DNA of 64,000 nucleotides from JACCTI01 sp038237435 (GTDB lineage: Bacteria > Verrucomicrobiota > Verrucomicrobiia > Chthoniobacterales > UBA10450), in assembly GCA_038237435.1 (NCBI GenBank), contig JBBRYT010000002.1:310001-374000 (forward strand). The letters are read 5' to 3'. The notes under the pieces were generated by a model. That model was not told where the DNA came from. It did not search any database and saw nothing but the letters and a program-made list of their open reading frames with translations. Positions 50,165 to 58,067 of the stretch are shown here, in pieces (within the stretch, counting starts at the first letter, position 1; each line of letters begins with the position of its first letter). The translations under genes were made by a program, and so were the position numbers.

Positions 50165-52252
50165 ATGGGCGAACTCAACAATCCCGACATCACCGCGGTG
50201 CAAAAATCGGAGCCGAATGGCGCGCCGCCGAACGAGCGTGCCGATCTGCGGCCGGAACATATCAACGACGCCGTAATTCGGCTGGCGGGAAATTCGCAGG
50301 ACGGAATCCAGAGCGTCGGCGCTTTTCTAGCGCGGCTCGCCGGCCGCAGTGATCAGGATGTCATGACTTACATGACGATCCCGTCCACGATTTCGGGCGG
50401 CCCGTCGATTTTTCAAGTGCGCATGGGCACCGGCGAAGTCCTTTCCGCGGGCGACGAAGCCGACTTCCTCGTCGCGTTTTATCAGCACAGTTATCAGGAC
50501 CACATCGACTTCCTGAAGGAGGGCGGCGTTCTCCTTTACGATTCGGATAACGTCGAGCCGAATCTCGATGACCGACGTTTCGTTTATGTCGGCGTTCCGA
50601 TCACCGGCCTCACCGTCGAGGCGCTCGGCGGGACGGCGAAGGACAAGGGCAAAAACATTTTCGTCCTCGGCTTGATTGCCAAGGTTTTTAACCTCGACGT
50701 AGAGAAGCTGGCGAAGCTGATCAAGGAAAAATTCGCTGGCAAAGACGAGAGCATCGTCAACACCGCCATCATGGCCTTCACCGCGGGCTATGCGTATCCG
50801 GTCGGCAACGTTCTCTCCAAGCTCTACAAATTCGATCACGTCCCACGCCCCGGCGGACGCGCGCAGATCACGATGGATGGCAACCAGGCGCTCGCCTACG
50901 GATTGCTCGCGGGCGGCGTGCGTTACGGCGCGGGTTATCCGATCACGCCATGGTCGTCGGTCATGGAAATTTTGCGGAGCGAGCTGCCGAAATACGGCGG
51001 CCTTTTCGTGCAATCGGAGGACGAACTGGCGGCCGTTTCCACCGCGCTCGGCTTTTCGTTGTCCGGCTATCTCGCCGTCACCGGCAGTGCCGGTCCTGGC
51101 ATCTCGCTGAAAACCGAAGCGATCGGCTGGGCGTCGATGGCCGAGATGCCGCTCATTATTATCAATGTGCAACGTGGCGGCCCGAGCACCGGCCTGCCGA
51201 CCAACGTTGAGCAGAGCGATCTCTTCCAGGCCATCTACGGCGGGCACGGTGACAGCCCGCGCGTCGTGCTCGCGGCGAAAGATGTGGAGGATTGTTTCTA
51301 CATCGCGATCGAAGCCGCGCGCATCGCCCGCAAATACAGCACGCCCGTTTTCATCCTGAGCGATAGCTCCATCGCGACGCGCATCGAAGCGTTCGACGAA
51401 CCGAAGCTGGCCGAGCTCATGATCGATCCGAAGCTCGACCTCTCGCCGCGCGAAAGTGCGAAGCCTTACGACCTCAACCGCATTACGCAGCACATCCCGC
51501 CCGGCGCGCGCATGCTCGACGGGAAATATCCGCTCGTCACCGGCCTCGAGCACGACGAGATGGGCCATCCAACCGGCAGCCCGAAATTACACATGGCGAT
51601 GACCGCCAAGCGCCGGACGAAATTGCAAAAGCTGGCCGACGAAATTCCGGTGCCGGAAATCTACGGTGAGTCCGAAGGCGACCTGCTACTCGTCGGCTGG
51701 GGTTCGACTTACGGACCAATCCATGACGCGGTGAAGAAAGGACGCGAGGCGGGCGAAAAGCTGGCCGCAATTCACCTGCGCCATATTCATCCGCTGCCGA
51801 ACAGCCTCGAAAAAATCTTCGCGAAATTCAAACGCATCGTCGTCGTGGAGATGAACGACCAGGGCGTTTACGGCTTCGGCCAGCTCGCGACCATTTTGCG
51901 TGCGCGCTACTGCGAGCCGAAGATCCAGAGCCTGACGAAAACCGACGGCCTGACCTATCGTGTAAAAGAAATCCTGGCCGGCGTTTCCCTTGACTCGTTA
52001 GGCACAAACGGCGCGCGAGCGAACGGCTCGTCCGCCAATCGCGCCCCTAGCACCGCCACTGCGACTAACCGCGCCGAAGCGCAGATCTCCGAGCGCGCCG
52101 AAAAAGCCGGCGACGCTACCCCCACTAAACTCGGCACCGAAGCCGCGAAGGCGTCCGCCGGCACTCAAGACCATTCCAAACATCCGCCGGGCGAACGAGC
52201 CGAAGACGCCGCGGTTGCCGTTAGTGGCTCCGGCGAAGCGAATCAAAAATGA
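50165..52252 (+). CDS. korA: 2-oxoacid:ferredoxin oxidoreductase, fused gamma-alpha subunit
   Basis: This 695-residue subunit belongs to a thiamine-dependent enzyme that oxidatively decarboxylates a 2-oxoacid, most likely 2-oxoglutarate, to the acyl-CoA with ferredoxin as electron acceptor. The gamma-like domain (~35-200) has GNSQDGIQSVGAFLARLAGR. The alpha part has YGAGYPITPWSSVMEIL (~257), VTGSAGPGISLKTEAIGWAS and NVQRGGPSTGLPT. The C-terminal transketolase-like part reads LLVGWGSTYGPI, HIHPLPNSLEKIF. A disordered Ala-rich tail of ~85 residues follows the last folded segment and is unusual. ATG 50165 fits homologous starts better than TTG 50147. The stop overlaps the antitoxin ATG (ATGA). 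Confidence 0.92.
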   Translation: MGELNNPDITAVQKSEPNGAPPNERADLRPEHINDAVIRLAGNSQDGIQSVGAFLARLAGRSDQDVMTYMTIPSTISGGPSIFQVRMGTGEVLSAGDEADFLVAFYQHSYQDHIDFLKEGGVLLYDSDNVEPNLDDRRFVYVGVPITGLTVEALGGTAKDKGKNIFVLGLIAKVFNLDVEKLAKLIKEKFAGKDESIVNTAIMAFTAGYAYPVGNVLSKLYKFDHVPRPGGRAQITMDGNQALAYGLLAGGVRYGAGYPITPWSSVMEILRSELPKYGGLFVQSEDELAAVSTALGFSLSGYLAVTGSAGPGISLKTEAIGWASMAEMPLIIINVQRGGPSTGLPTNVEQSDLFQAIYGGHGDSPRVVLAAKDVEDCFYIAIEAARIARKYSTPVFILSDSSIATRIEAFDEPKLAELMIDPKLDLSPRESAKPYDLNRITQHIPPGARMLDGKYPLVTGLEHDEMGHPTGSPKLHMAMTAKRRTKLQKLADEIPVPEIYGESEGDLLLVGWGSTYGPIHDAVKKGREAGEKLAAIHLRHIHPLPNSLEKIFAKFKRIVVVEMNDQGVYGFGQLATILRARYCEPKIQSLTKTDGLTYRVKEILAGVSLDSLGTNGARANGSSANRAPSTATATNRAEAQISERAEKAGDATPTKLGTEAAKASAGTQDHSKHPPGERAEDAAVAVSGSGEANQK

Positions 52253-52464
52253 GCGTGACCGAGATCAAGGAGGAGCTGACGCGGCTAACTGATGCGGAGC
52301 GTTTCGAGCTCGCCATGTGTTTTTGGGACTCCATCGAGAACAAGGACGAAATCGAATCGCCGGCCTGGCATGGCGAAATTCTCGCGCAACGCGCAGCCAA
52401 GATCGACTCGGGTGAAGCAAAGTTCCTAACCATCGATGAGCTGAAAGAGCGTTTACGTCGTTGA
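52249..52464 (+). CDS. Antitoxin, addiction-module-component family
   Basis: This 71-residue protein begins SVTEIKEELTRLTDAERFEL, followed by AMCFWDSIEN and SPAWHGEILAQRAAKIDSG, ending in a helix EFLTID-like segment (FLTIDELKERLRR). This is the pattern of the short putative addiction module component family (TIGR02574/Unstab_antitox), which pairs with RelE/ParE toxins. Its ATG overlaps the korA stop and its TGA overlaps the toxin's TTG start. It is thus locked by translation coupling into the kor operon, with no promoter space of its own. Confidence 0.85.
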   Translation: MSVTEIKEELTRLTDAERFELAMCFWDSIENKDEIESPAWHGEILAQRAAKIDSGEAKFLTIDELKERLRR

Positions 52465-52769
52465 GAAAAGTTATTATCCTTGAAGAGGCAGCGGAAGATA
52501 TTGAACAAGCGAGAGACTTCTACGACGCGCAACAGCAAGGGATCGGCGATTACTTCACCGAGTCGATCACTGCGGACATTCTCGTGCTTCATCAGCTCAG
52601 CGGCGTCCATACTCAACACTTTGGATTCTTTCGAATGTTAGGTTCTCGCTTCCGCTTCGGAATTTATTACCGGGAACGCGGCAACGACACGCTCGTCGCT
52701 GCCATTCTCGATCTTCGCCGCGACCCGAAGTGGATTCGCAAACAACTGCGCCAGCGCCCTAACAACTAA
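52461..52769 (+). CDS. RelE/ParE-family toxin
   Basis: This 102-residue protein from TTG 52461 begins KVIILEEAAEDIEQARDFYD, the typical first strand and helices of the ParE/RelE fold. RFRFGIYYRERGNDTLVAAI and LDLRRDPKWIRKQL form the C-terminal sheet and tail. Toxins of this fold either cut mRNA on the ribosome or inhibit gyrase; the conserved pattern with DPKWIR fits the group that pairs with the TIGR02574-type antitoxin. The overlap TTGA with the antitoxin and a seven-base gap to korB make the four genes one tight operon. The frame is intact, so the toxin is probably functional or only recently lost. Confidence 0.87.
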   Translation: MRKVIILEEAAEDIEQARDFYDAQQQGIGDYFTESITADILVLHQLSGVHTQHFGFFRMLGSRFRFGIYYRERGNDTLVAAILDLRRDPKWIRKQLRQRPNN

Positions 52770-52776
52770 TTTCACC

Positions 52777-53739
52777 ATGCCCACCGAAGAAATCACCCAC
52801 GCCACCTCCATCGAAACCGCCCCGCCCGAGCTCGTCCGCGAGAAGCTCACCAAGAAAGCCATCACCGCCGATCACCCCACCTGGTGTCCCGGCTGTGGTG
52901 ACTTCGCCGTCCTCGCCTGCTATTACAAAGTCCTCGAGAAACGCCAGCTCGATCACGAAAAGATCGTTACCCTCGCCGGGATCGGCTGTTCCTCGCGCTT
53001 TCCTTATTTCGTCAATGGCTACGGCGCCCACTTCATCCACGGCCGCGCCGTTCCTCTAGCTAGCGGCGTCAGCCTGGCCCGGCCCGACTTACACGTCTTC
53101 CTCTTCGGCGGAGATGGCGACGGCTTCAGCATCGGCGGCAACCATCTCGACCACGGCGCGCGCAAGAACATCAACATGACCTACGTCATCATGGACAACT
53201 TCGTCTATGGCCTGACCAAGAAGCAGACCTCACCTACTAGTCCTATCGGCTTCAAGAGTAAGACCGACCCGCAAGGCGCCATCGACCAGCCGGTTAACCC
53301 GATGAAAAAACTCATCTGCGGCGGCGCCACCTTCATTGCGCGCACCCATGCCAGCCAGGTCAATCACATGATCCAGATGATCGAACGCGCCTTTGATCAT
53401 CAGGGCTTCAGCGTCATCGAATGTTTAAGTGAGTGCGTCGAATTTTTCCCCGGCGCCTTCGATCCGGCTAATCCAAGGAAAGGCGGTGCCTTCTCCGTCA
53501 TCGAAGAAAAAAAATACGATAACACTCCCGAGGACGAGCTAAGACACGACGTCACCGACGAGCTAGCCGCCTACAAGCTAGCTACCTTACCTTTCCCCGG
53601 CGTCTTCGGCGTCTTCTATCAAAATGATCGACCTACAAAGAATGCGCTCGAAAAAAAGTGGGTCGATAGCACTCGTGAAAAGGTGAGTCAAGCTAGTGAC
53701 CTAGAGTTACTTCAGAAGACCTTTGATCGGATGAAGTAG
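52777..53739 (+). CDS. korB: 2-oxoacid:ferredoxin oxidoreductase, beta subunit
   Basis: This 320-residue thiamine-diphosphate-binding subunit carries CPGCGDFAVL at ~38, TLAGIGCSSRFPYFVNGYGA, and the ThDP/Mg motif GDGDGFSIGGNHLDHGARKN at ~112, followed by YVIMDNFVYGLTKKQTSPTS. Length and motifs fit KorB. Codon use changes within the gene. The first ~280 bases look like korA, whereas from about 53050 the words CTAG, GCTAGC and TTA codons become frequent (seven CTAG in the last ~690 bases against two in all 2.1 kb of korA). The final 13 codons recur as a ghost at 56905. The gene may be a chimera whose 3' part arrived with the downstream DNA. Confidence 0.92.
   Translation: MPTEEITHATSIETAPPELVREKLTKKAITADHPTWCPGCGDFAVLACYYKVLEKRQLDHEKIVTLAGIGCSSRFPYFVNGYGAHFIHGRAVPLASGVSLARPDLHVFLFGGDGDGFSIGGNHLDHGARKNINMTYVIMDNFVYGLTKKQTSPTSPIGFKSKTDPQGAIDQPVNPMKKLICGGATFIARTHASQVNHMIQMIERAFDHQGFSVIECLSECVEFFPGAFDPANPRKGGAFSVIEEKKYDNTPEDELRHDVTDELAAYKLATLPFPGVFGVFYQNDRPTKNALEKKWVDSTREKVSQASDLELLQKTFDRMK
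53698..53737. repeat. Direct repeat: korB 3' end, intact copy
   Basis: These 40 bases match 56905-56944 at 36 positions. Of the four mismatches, three are synonymous and one changes Leu to Ile. The two copies bracket a 3.2-kb stretch with the antitoxin-like, POT transporter and aspartyl protease genes. Confidence 0.75.
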
Positions 53740-53743
53740 CGAA

Positions 53744-53905
53744 ATGAGTCTTAATGAGATAGTCGCAGAGATTCCGAAGTTGTCCTTTGCGGAGCGGCAA
53801 GAGTTGGTTCGATGCGCTACTGCTCCCGACGGCAAGGAAGCGCTTACTCCTGAAGAAAACGTTATTCTTGATCAGAGGTCAGAAGATTTCCGGCAGTGTT
53901 CCTAA
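53744..53905 (+). CDS. Orphan antitoxin-like small protein
   Basis: This 53-residue frame starts at ATG 53744, four bases after the korB stop, with MSLNEIVAEIPKLSFAERQE, LVRCATAPDG and LTPEENVILDQRSEDFRQCS. The N-terminus follows the same SxxEI..E...L..AER.EL pattern as the antitoxin at 52249. LTPEE..ILD.R.E.. is a common ending of such antitoxins. No toxin frame follows; the convergent transporter gene ends ten bases later. It is either an orphan or a truncated antitoxin. Confidence 0.55.
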   Translation: MSLNEIVAEIPKLSFAERQELVRCATAPDGKEALTPEENVILDQRSEDFRQCS

Positions 53906-53914
53906 CAACGCGTC

Positions 53915-55429
53915 TCAAGCAGCAGGAACGACCGGAACCGGCGTTACCGCCGTAGTCACCTCAGCCTTGTCAGTGATCAACTTGCGCAGGAACGGAATTA
54001 GCACGACCAGCGCGACACCGACCGCGAGACTACCGGCACCGAGCTCAGCGAAAAGTTTCGAGTAGCCGGGGTTGGTCGCAACCGCCGTGGTCCCAGTCGG
54101 CTCGGGGATCATGCCCGAGAAATCGCCCGCGAAGAGCGAGGCTAGCCCGGTTACAAGCATCCAGCTACCCATCATCACGCCTTGGTATTGCTTCGGCGCG
54201 AGCTTGCCGATCATGGCGTAGCCGATGGGAGAGATGAGTAGCTCGCCAATGCTCTGCAACACGTAGCTCGCGAATAGCCAAACAAACGCACTCTTACCAT
54301 CGCCGCCGGCTAGCTTGATCCCGAGCGGGAGAATGAGAAAAGCGACCGCCATCAGGAGCAGCGACGCCGCGAACTGCTTCGGTATGTCAATCTTCCATCC
54401 ACGCGCGCGCATGCGCGTGAAGAGCGCCGCGAGCAGCGGCCCGCCCACCACGATGCAGACGGTGTTGATGTTCTGGATCCATTGCGGCTGAATCCTCACG
54501 CTACCTACCATCAGGTCCACGTTGTTAACTGCGAACAACTGCAGGCCGCTTGGCGCCATCTGGTAGAGCGACCAGAACATTAGCGAACCTAGAGTTAGAA
54601 CCAGGTAGGCCGTCATGTTCCGCCGTTCACGACGATCCGGGTGACGCAGCGTCAGGTAGATCAACGTCAGCGCCACCGCCGCGCAGATCCCTTTGATCAA
54701 CATCTCAGTCATGCCCGGCCGCTGTAGTAGGAGCCACACGACCGGGACGAGCCCTATAAGAATGCCGATGCCGGCGAGCTGACGCAGTTGGAATTGCTTC
54801 GGCGTCGTCTCCAGCAGCGTGGTGTTACGATCAGCCAGCGTCTTCCAGGTCAGCGCGGCCAGGACGATGGCGCCGAAGTTGCCCAGCGTCGCGAAAATGA
54901 AAAGACTCGAGTAACTCTCCGTTGCCTGGAAGTAACCGGCCGCAAAGAACCCGACGAAGAAGCCGACATTCATGCCCGCGTAGTTCCACAGGAAAGCTCC
55001 TTCGCGCCGCGGATCCTCCGGCGTGAACCGCTGCGTCAACATCATGTTGATGCAAGTAACGTTGAGCCCGCTCCCGGTTAGGAAAAGCGCCAGGCCGATG
55101 TAGAACAATGCCAGTGTGCCGGTCGCGATGCAGGCGCAGCCGAAGACCTGCAAGGCCATGCCCCCGACAAACAGATTGCGATTCGAAAGAAAGCGCCCGC
55201 CCAGGTAACCGCCGAAAAGGTGCAGGCCATAGTTGAAAGCGCCGAACACACCCATCAAGGTTGTCGCCGCGACCGTACTCAGCTGCAGATGCTTCGTCGC
55301 GTAAAGAACCAGCGTCGAGTAAAGGACCGCGAAGCCGAGCGTCGCGAAGATCTGAATGAAGAACAGCGCGGCCGTTCCCTCCGGAGCGTTGGAGAAGAGG
55401 CGCTTGTCAGGTTTCATCGGGCGATCCAT
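53915..55429 (-). CDS. POT/PTR2-family proton-dependent oligopeptide transporter
   Basis: This major-facilitator-type protein has ~504 residues and twelve predicted helices. The N-terminal part reads GTAALFFIQIFATLGFAVLY, the loop after helix 2 FGAFNYGLHLFGGYLGGRFL, and QRFTPEDPRREGAFLWNYAG marks the third-to-fifth helices of the POT family. The C-terminal half has LTLGSLMFWSLYQMAPSGLQ and SIGELLISPIGYAMIGKLAP, both standard POT motifs. It imports di- and tripeptides with protons. ATG 55429 (MDRPMKPDKRLF) is used in place of TTG 55456. The gene is rich in CTAG and lacks CGTTAGGC. It lies within the segment bracketed by the korB end repeats. Confidence 0.9.
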   Translation of the reverse strand: MDRPMKPDKRLFSNAPEGTAALFFIQIFATLGFAVLYSTLVLYATKHLQLSTVAATTLMGVFGAFNYGLHLFGGYLGGRFLSNRNLFVGGMALQVFGCACIATGTLALFYIGLALFLTGSGLNVTCINMMLTQRFTPEDPRREGAFLWNYAGMNVGFFVGFFAAGYFQATESYSSLFIFATLGNFGAIVLAALTWKTLADRNTTLLETTPKQFQLRQLAGIGILIGLVPVVWLLLQRPGMTEMLIKGICAAVALTLIYLTLRHPDRRERRNMTAYLVLTLGSLMFWSLYQMAPSGLQLFAVNNVDLMVGSVRIQPQWIQNINTVCIVVGGPLLAALFTRMRARGWKIDIPKQFAASLLLMAVAFLILPLGIKLAGGDGKSAFVWLFASYVLQSIGELLISPIGYAMIGKLAPKQYQGVMMGSWMLVTGLASLFAGDFSGMIPEPTGTTAVATNPGYSKLFAELGAGSLAVGVALVVLIPFLRKLITDKAEVTTAVTPVPVVPAA

Positions 55430-55462
55430 GTCGCTCGCTTCGCCGGGTAATGTCAAGCCACC

Positions 55463-56695
55463 TCAAAACGCGGTTACTTTCGCTGTCACTTTCAATTCTT
55501 TGCCGTTTCGTTCCAACGTCAACAGCCGTGTCTCGCCGGGATTGCCGTGCAAAGCCCAAAGGATCGCGCCGCGGGTGGCGAGGCTTACATCAAGATCATC
55601 AATTTTAATCAGCCTGTCTCCGACTGCGACTCCGTCCACCGTCGGCTGTTCGTCTTTCAAGGCCACAGCGGCAACGAAATATCCTTTCTGTCCGTCACGC
55701 GTCTCAAGAGTTATTCCAACTTGATTCAGATCGTTGCCATCAACCTCGTTCTCGCGCTCGAAGTAGATTGTCCGCCGCGGAAAATCGATCGTTACGCAAA
55801 AATCCTTCAGCACATTGCCGCCGATCCAGCCGATCACAGGCTCCGGCGTTTTCTTCGAGTACCAATCAAAGAAATTACCAGGAACAATTTGTTCGCCCGG
55901 CGCTGGCGGTAACGGCGGAGCAGCCCGCTCGATGCCAACCGCGCCGACTTGGTCGAGCAACAAAGCTCCCAGTCGCATTTGCGGTAAGCGCAAGATAACG
56001 CCGCGTGCTTCGGCGCCATTCGCTCGCATTTGCATGTTCGCCTCCCCGATAGCGCCTACTCCTCGTTTCCAATCGCGATGTTCCGCTATCCAGCGCGCCG
56101 CTGTCTCATGACGAATCCAGGTGTAAGCCGACCCACAATCAATCGCCAAGGCATAGTCGTGTCCCTCGATCTTCGCAGTCACCGACACCAGGCCGGTCTT
56201 TGCGTTCATCCGGCAAGGCACTGCCACGCCTTTCGCCTTAAGGGTATCCGGCTTCGCCATCGCTAGGCTACGCCTGGCATAATCGAGCACCACCTGATAA
56301 TCCTTCATCACACTGCCAGGCAAAACGGCTTCGACCGTCATGGTGCGTTTCCCGTTAGGCCCAGTCATGCCCAGGTCAGTATCGGTCTGCACCTCCGAGG
56401 CCGGCACCCTGATTTCGAGTTCACCGATGTGCAAAACTGTCGGTCTAGCGTTCTCAGTTCCCAATTCTTTCCCGAGACTCTGCTCCAGCACCAGTTGAGG
56501 GGTACCGATGTCGACGAAGGCCATCGCTTCGCGCAACGTTCCATCCGGTCGAACGAACTCCACTTCCGCAAAGATCCGGTTGTCATCGAAGATGAAAGGA
56601 ACGGTGCCACTCGAATGCGTTTCCGCCGCGAACATCTCCGGAGTCGAAGGTTGAGTGGCGAGCAACACCAAAAAAACGACGGCGATTACTCGCAT
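55463..56695 (-). CDS. Exported retropepsin-like aspartyl protease with PDZ domain
   Basis: This 410-residue protein has the signal peptide MRVIAVVFLVLLATQPSTPE. Two aspartyl-protease-like repeats are visible: AFVDIGTPQLVL at ~60 (DIG in place of DTG) and LAIDCGSAYTWIRHETA at ~195 (DCGS). The C-terminal ~85 residues form a PDZ-like domain (VGDRLIKIDDLDVSLATRGA). The pattern is close to Verrucomicrobia and Planctomycetes exported aspartyl protease/PDZ proteins. Because the first catalytic triad is changed, activity may be reduced. It reads in the same direction as the transporter 33 bases away. It contains one CGTTAGGC at 56353. Confidence 0.78.
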   Translation of the reverse strand: MRVIAVVFLVLLATQPSTPEMFAAETHSSGTVPFIFDDNRIFAEVEFVRPDGTLREAMAFVDIGTPQLVLEQSLGKELGTENARPTVLHIGELEIRVPASEVQTDTDLGMTGPNGKRTMTVEAVLPGSVMKDYQVVLDYARRSLAMAKPDTLKAKGVAVPCRMNAKTGLVSVTAKIEGHDYALAIDCGSAYTWIRHETAARWIAEHRDWKRGVGAIGEANMQMRANGAEARGVILRLPQMRLGALLLDQVGAVGIERAAPPLPPAPGEQIVPGNFFDWYSKKTPEPVIGWIGGNVLKDFCVTIDFPRRTIYFERENEVDGNDLNQVGITLETRDGQKGYFVAAVALKDEQPTVDGVAVGDRLIKIDDLDVSLATRGAILWALHGNPGETRLLTLERNGKELKVTAKVTAF

Positions 56696-56904
56696 CTAGG
56701 TGTGAGCGTCTTCCGGTTTTACTGCAAGTCAACACAAGCCGGCGGAAGCTGAGTTTCTACTTCATAATTTCTACTTCCTACTTTCTGCGTGAGCCTGTCA
56801 CCGGTCACATCCCCCTCAAGGCCAAGGCAAGACCTACTTCTTCCCACTGGTCGCACAATGCCTGCCCGCCTGTGGAGGGTCACTCATCATCCGGTTAATC
56901 CTCC

Positions 56905-56944
56905 GACCTGGAGATACTTCAGAAGACTTTCGATCGGATGAAGT
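56905..56944 (+). pseudogene. Ghost 3' end of korB
   Basis: In frame it reads DLEILQKTFDRMK-stop, against DLELLQKTFDRMK-stop at the end of korB. No similarity continues upstream. A strong hairpin starting with the stop codon follows immediately. I read this as the displaced original end of korB with its terminator. Bases 56696-56904 hold no gene that I recognise. Confidence 0.7.
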
Positions 56945-56968
56945 GACAACGCGCTCGCCGCGTTGTCA
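56944..56968 (+). terminator. Perfect hairpin after the ghost korB end
   Basis: TGACAACGCG (56944-56953) pairs fully with CGCGTTGTCA (56959-56968), with a five-base loop. The first three bases are the ghost stop codon. A short T-containing run follows. It is probably the ancestral terminator of the kor operon. Confidence 0.65.
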
Positions 56969-57005
56969 TTTGATCAACAAACGGGCAGACTAACCGGCGC
57001 TTCAC

Positions 57006-57293
57006 ATGAGGCCCGTCTCCGTGCAACCTGGTCGGCGTGGACCAATCGAACCAGCAGCTAATCGCGCTCGCTCTTCCCGAGCGTGGTTCAGCGCATCGAT
57101 TGAGGAATTTCGCCGCACCGACGCAGAAACAATTCTTGGGCACATCGCGAAATACGCGGAGCACGATGTTGTCCTTACGCAGCGAAACACGTGGCTCGCT
57201 CAGATCGAGATATTGCGCAGCGCGTTGAGTGAGCTGAGCGGTGACATCTTCTTCGTTTACCAGGCGGAGCCAAGGTTCTGGATTCTACCTTGA
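57006..57293 (+). pseudogene. Truncated N-terminal fragment resembling DUF2075/Schlafen-like ATPase proteins
   Basis: The 95-residue frame contains RAWFSASIEEFRRTDAETIL, then GHIAKYAEHDVVLTQRNTWL and QIEILRSALSELSGDIFF. That order (a W-S-x-S-I-x-E-F start, ILG/IL, then Q..W..QI.IL) is what I recall from the extreme N-terminus of DUF2075-type helicase/ATPase proteins, which normally run to 500 residues or more. Here it stops after ~95 residues and no ATPase motif follows; a racemase gene begins two bases later. I regard it as a remnant. The family call is tentative. Confidence 0.45.
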
Positions 57294-57294
57294 A

Positions 57295-57990
57295 ATGAAG
57301 ACACTCGGCATTGTGGGCGGGATCGGGCCGGAATCGACCATCGACTACTACCGCTTTATCCTCGATGGTTATCGCGCCAGGGTTACGGACGGGAGCGCGC
57401 CGCATCTCATCATCGATAGCCTGGATGTGAATCGCGGCATTGCGCTGCTGGATGCGAACGATCTGGCGGGCCTGGCCGATTATGTCTCGGCCTCGCTCGA
57501 TCGACTAAGGCGCGCGGGCGCTGAGATAGCTCTGATGGCGGCGAATACGCCTCATCTTGTTTTTGAAGAAGTGCAACGACGCACACCGCTGCCGATGATC
57601 AGCATCGTGCAGGCGACGTGCGAGCAGGCGCGCGAGCTAGGACTGAAACGACTGGCCTTGCTTGGCACCGGCTTTACGATGCGGGCGCGATTTTTTCCCG
57701 ATGTCTTCGCGCGCGCGGGCATCGAGTTAGTTACTCCGCGCGAAACCGAGCAGGCCTTTATCCACGACAAATACATTCACGAGCTACTTAAGAACAGCTT
57801 CCTACCCGAAACGCGCGCGGCCATGATAGCTATCATCGAGCGTATGCAAAAGGAGGAGAGCATCGAAGCGGTTATCCTGGCCGGGACCGAGCTGCCGCTT
57901 CTCCTCCGCGGCGCCGAACCGGAAGGTCTGCCTTTTCTCGATACCACTCTGATTCACGTCAAAGCGGCGGTGGATGCGATTGTGACCTAG
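57295..57990 (+). CDS. Aspartate/glutamate racemase-family protein lacking both catalytic cysteines
   Basis: This 231-residue protein starts at ATG 57295 with MKTLGIVGGIGPESTIDYY, a clear Asp/Glu racemase start. The two positions that normally hold the catalytic cysteines are changed: LMAANTPHLVFEE has Ala where many relatives have Cys before NT, and VILAGTELPLLL has Gly where GCTEL is usual. The remainder (ALLGTGFTMRARFFPDVFAR, GLPFLDTTLIHVKAAVD) follows the family. Such variants form a known subgroup with unclear chemistry, so racemase activity should not be assumed. It begins two bases after the truncated ATPase fragment. Confidence 0.85.
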   Translation: MKTLGIVGGIGPESTIDYYRFILDGYRARVTDGSAPHLIIDSLDVNRGIALLDANDLAGLADYVSASLDRLRRAGAEIALMAANTPHLVFEEVQRRTPLPMISIVQATCEQARELGLKRLALLGTGFTMRARFFPDVFARAGIELVTPRETEQAFIHDKYIHELLKNSFLPETRAAMIAIIERMQKEESIEAVILAGTELPLLLRGAEPEGLPFLDTTLIHVKAAVDAIVT

Positions 57991-58067
57991 GGTTGTCTTA
58001 AGCGCGAGCTAAGCGGCAAACCCTTGCTTCATCGCCGGAACGGAGCCGGCAGATCGTAACGAGGTGG

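Larger units (their letters stand above)
36207..52003. repeat. CGTTAGGC motif cluster (15 exact copies)
   Basis: Plus orientation: 36207, 37605, 39737, 42850, 45338, 51996. Minus orientation (GCCTAACG): 37776, 39335, 39990, 42376, 44807, 46823, 47283, 47399, 47623. Near-matches sharing CTCGTTAG occur at 40796, 41166, 41411, 41445, 42289 and 43738. In proteins they appear as SLG, PNE or LT(N/K) depending on frame and strand. The copies at 42376 and 42850 lie between genes or at a gene end. Confidence 0.65.
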
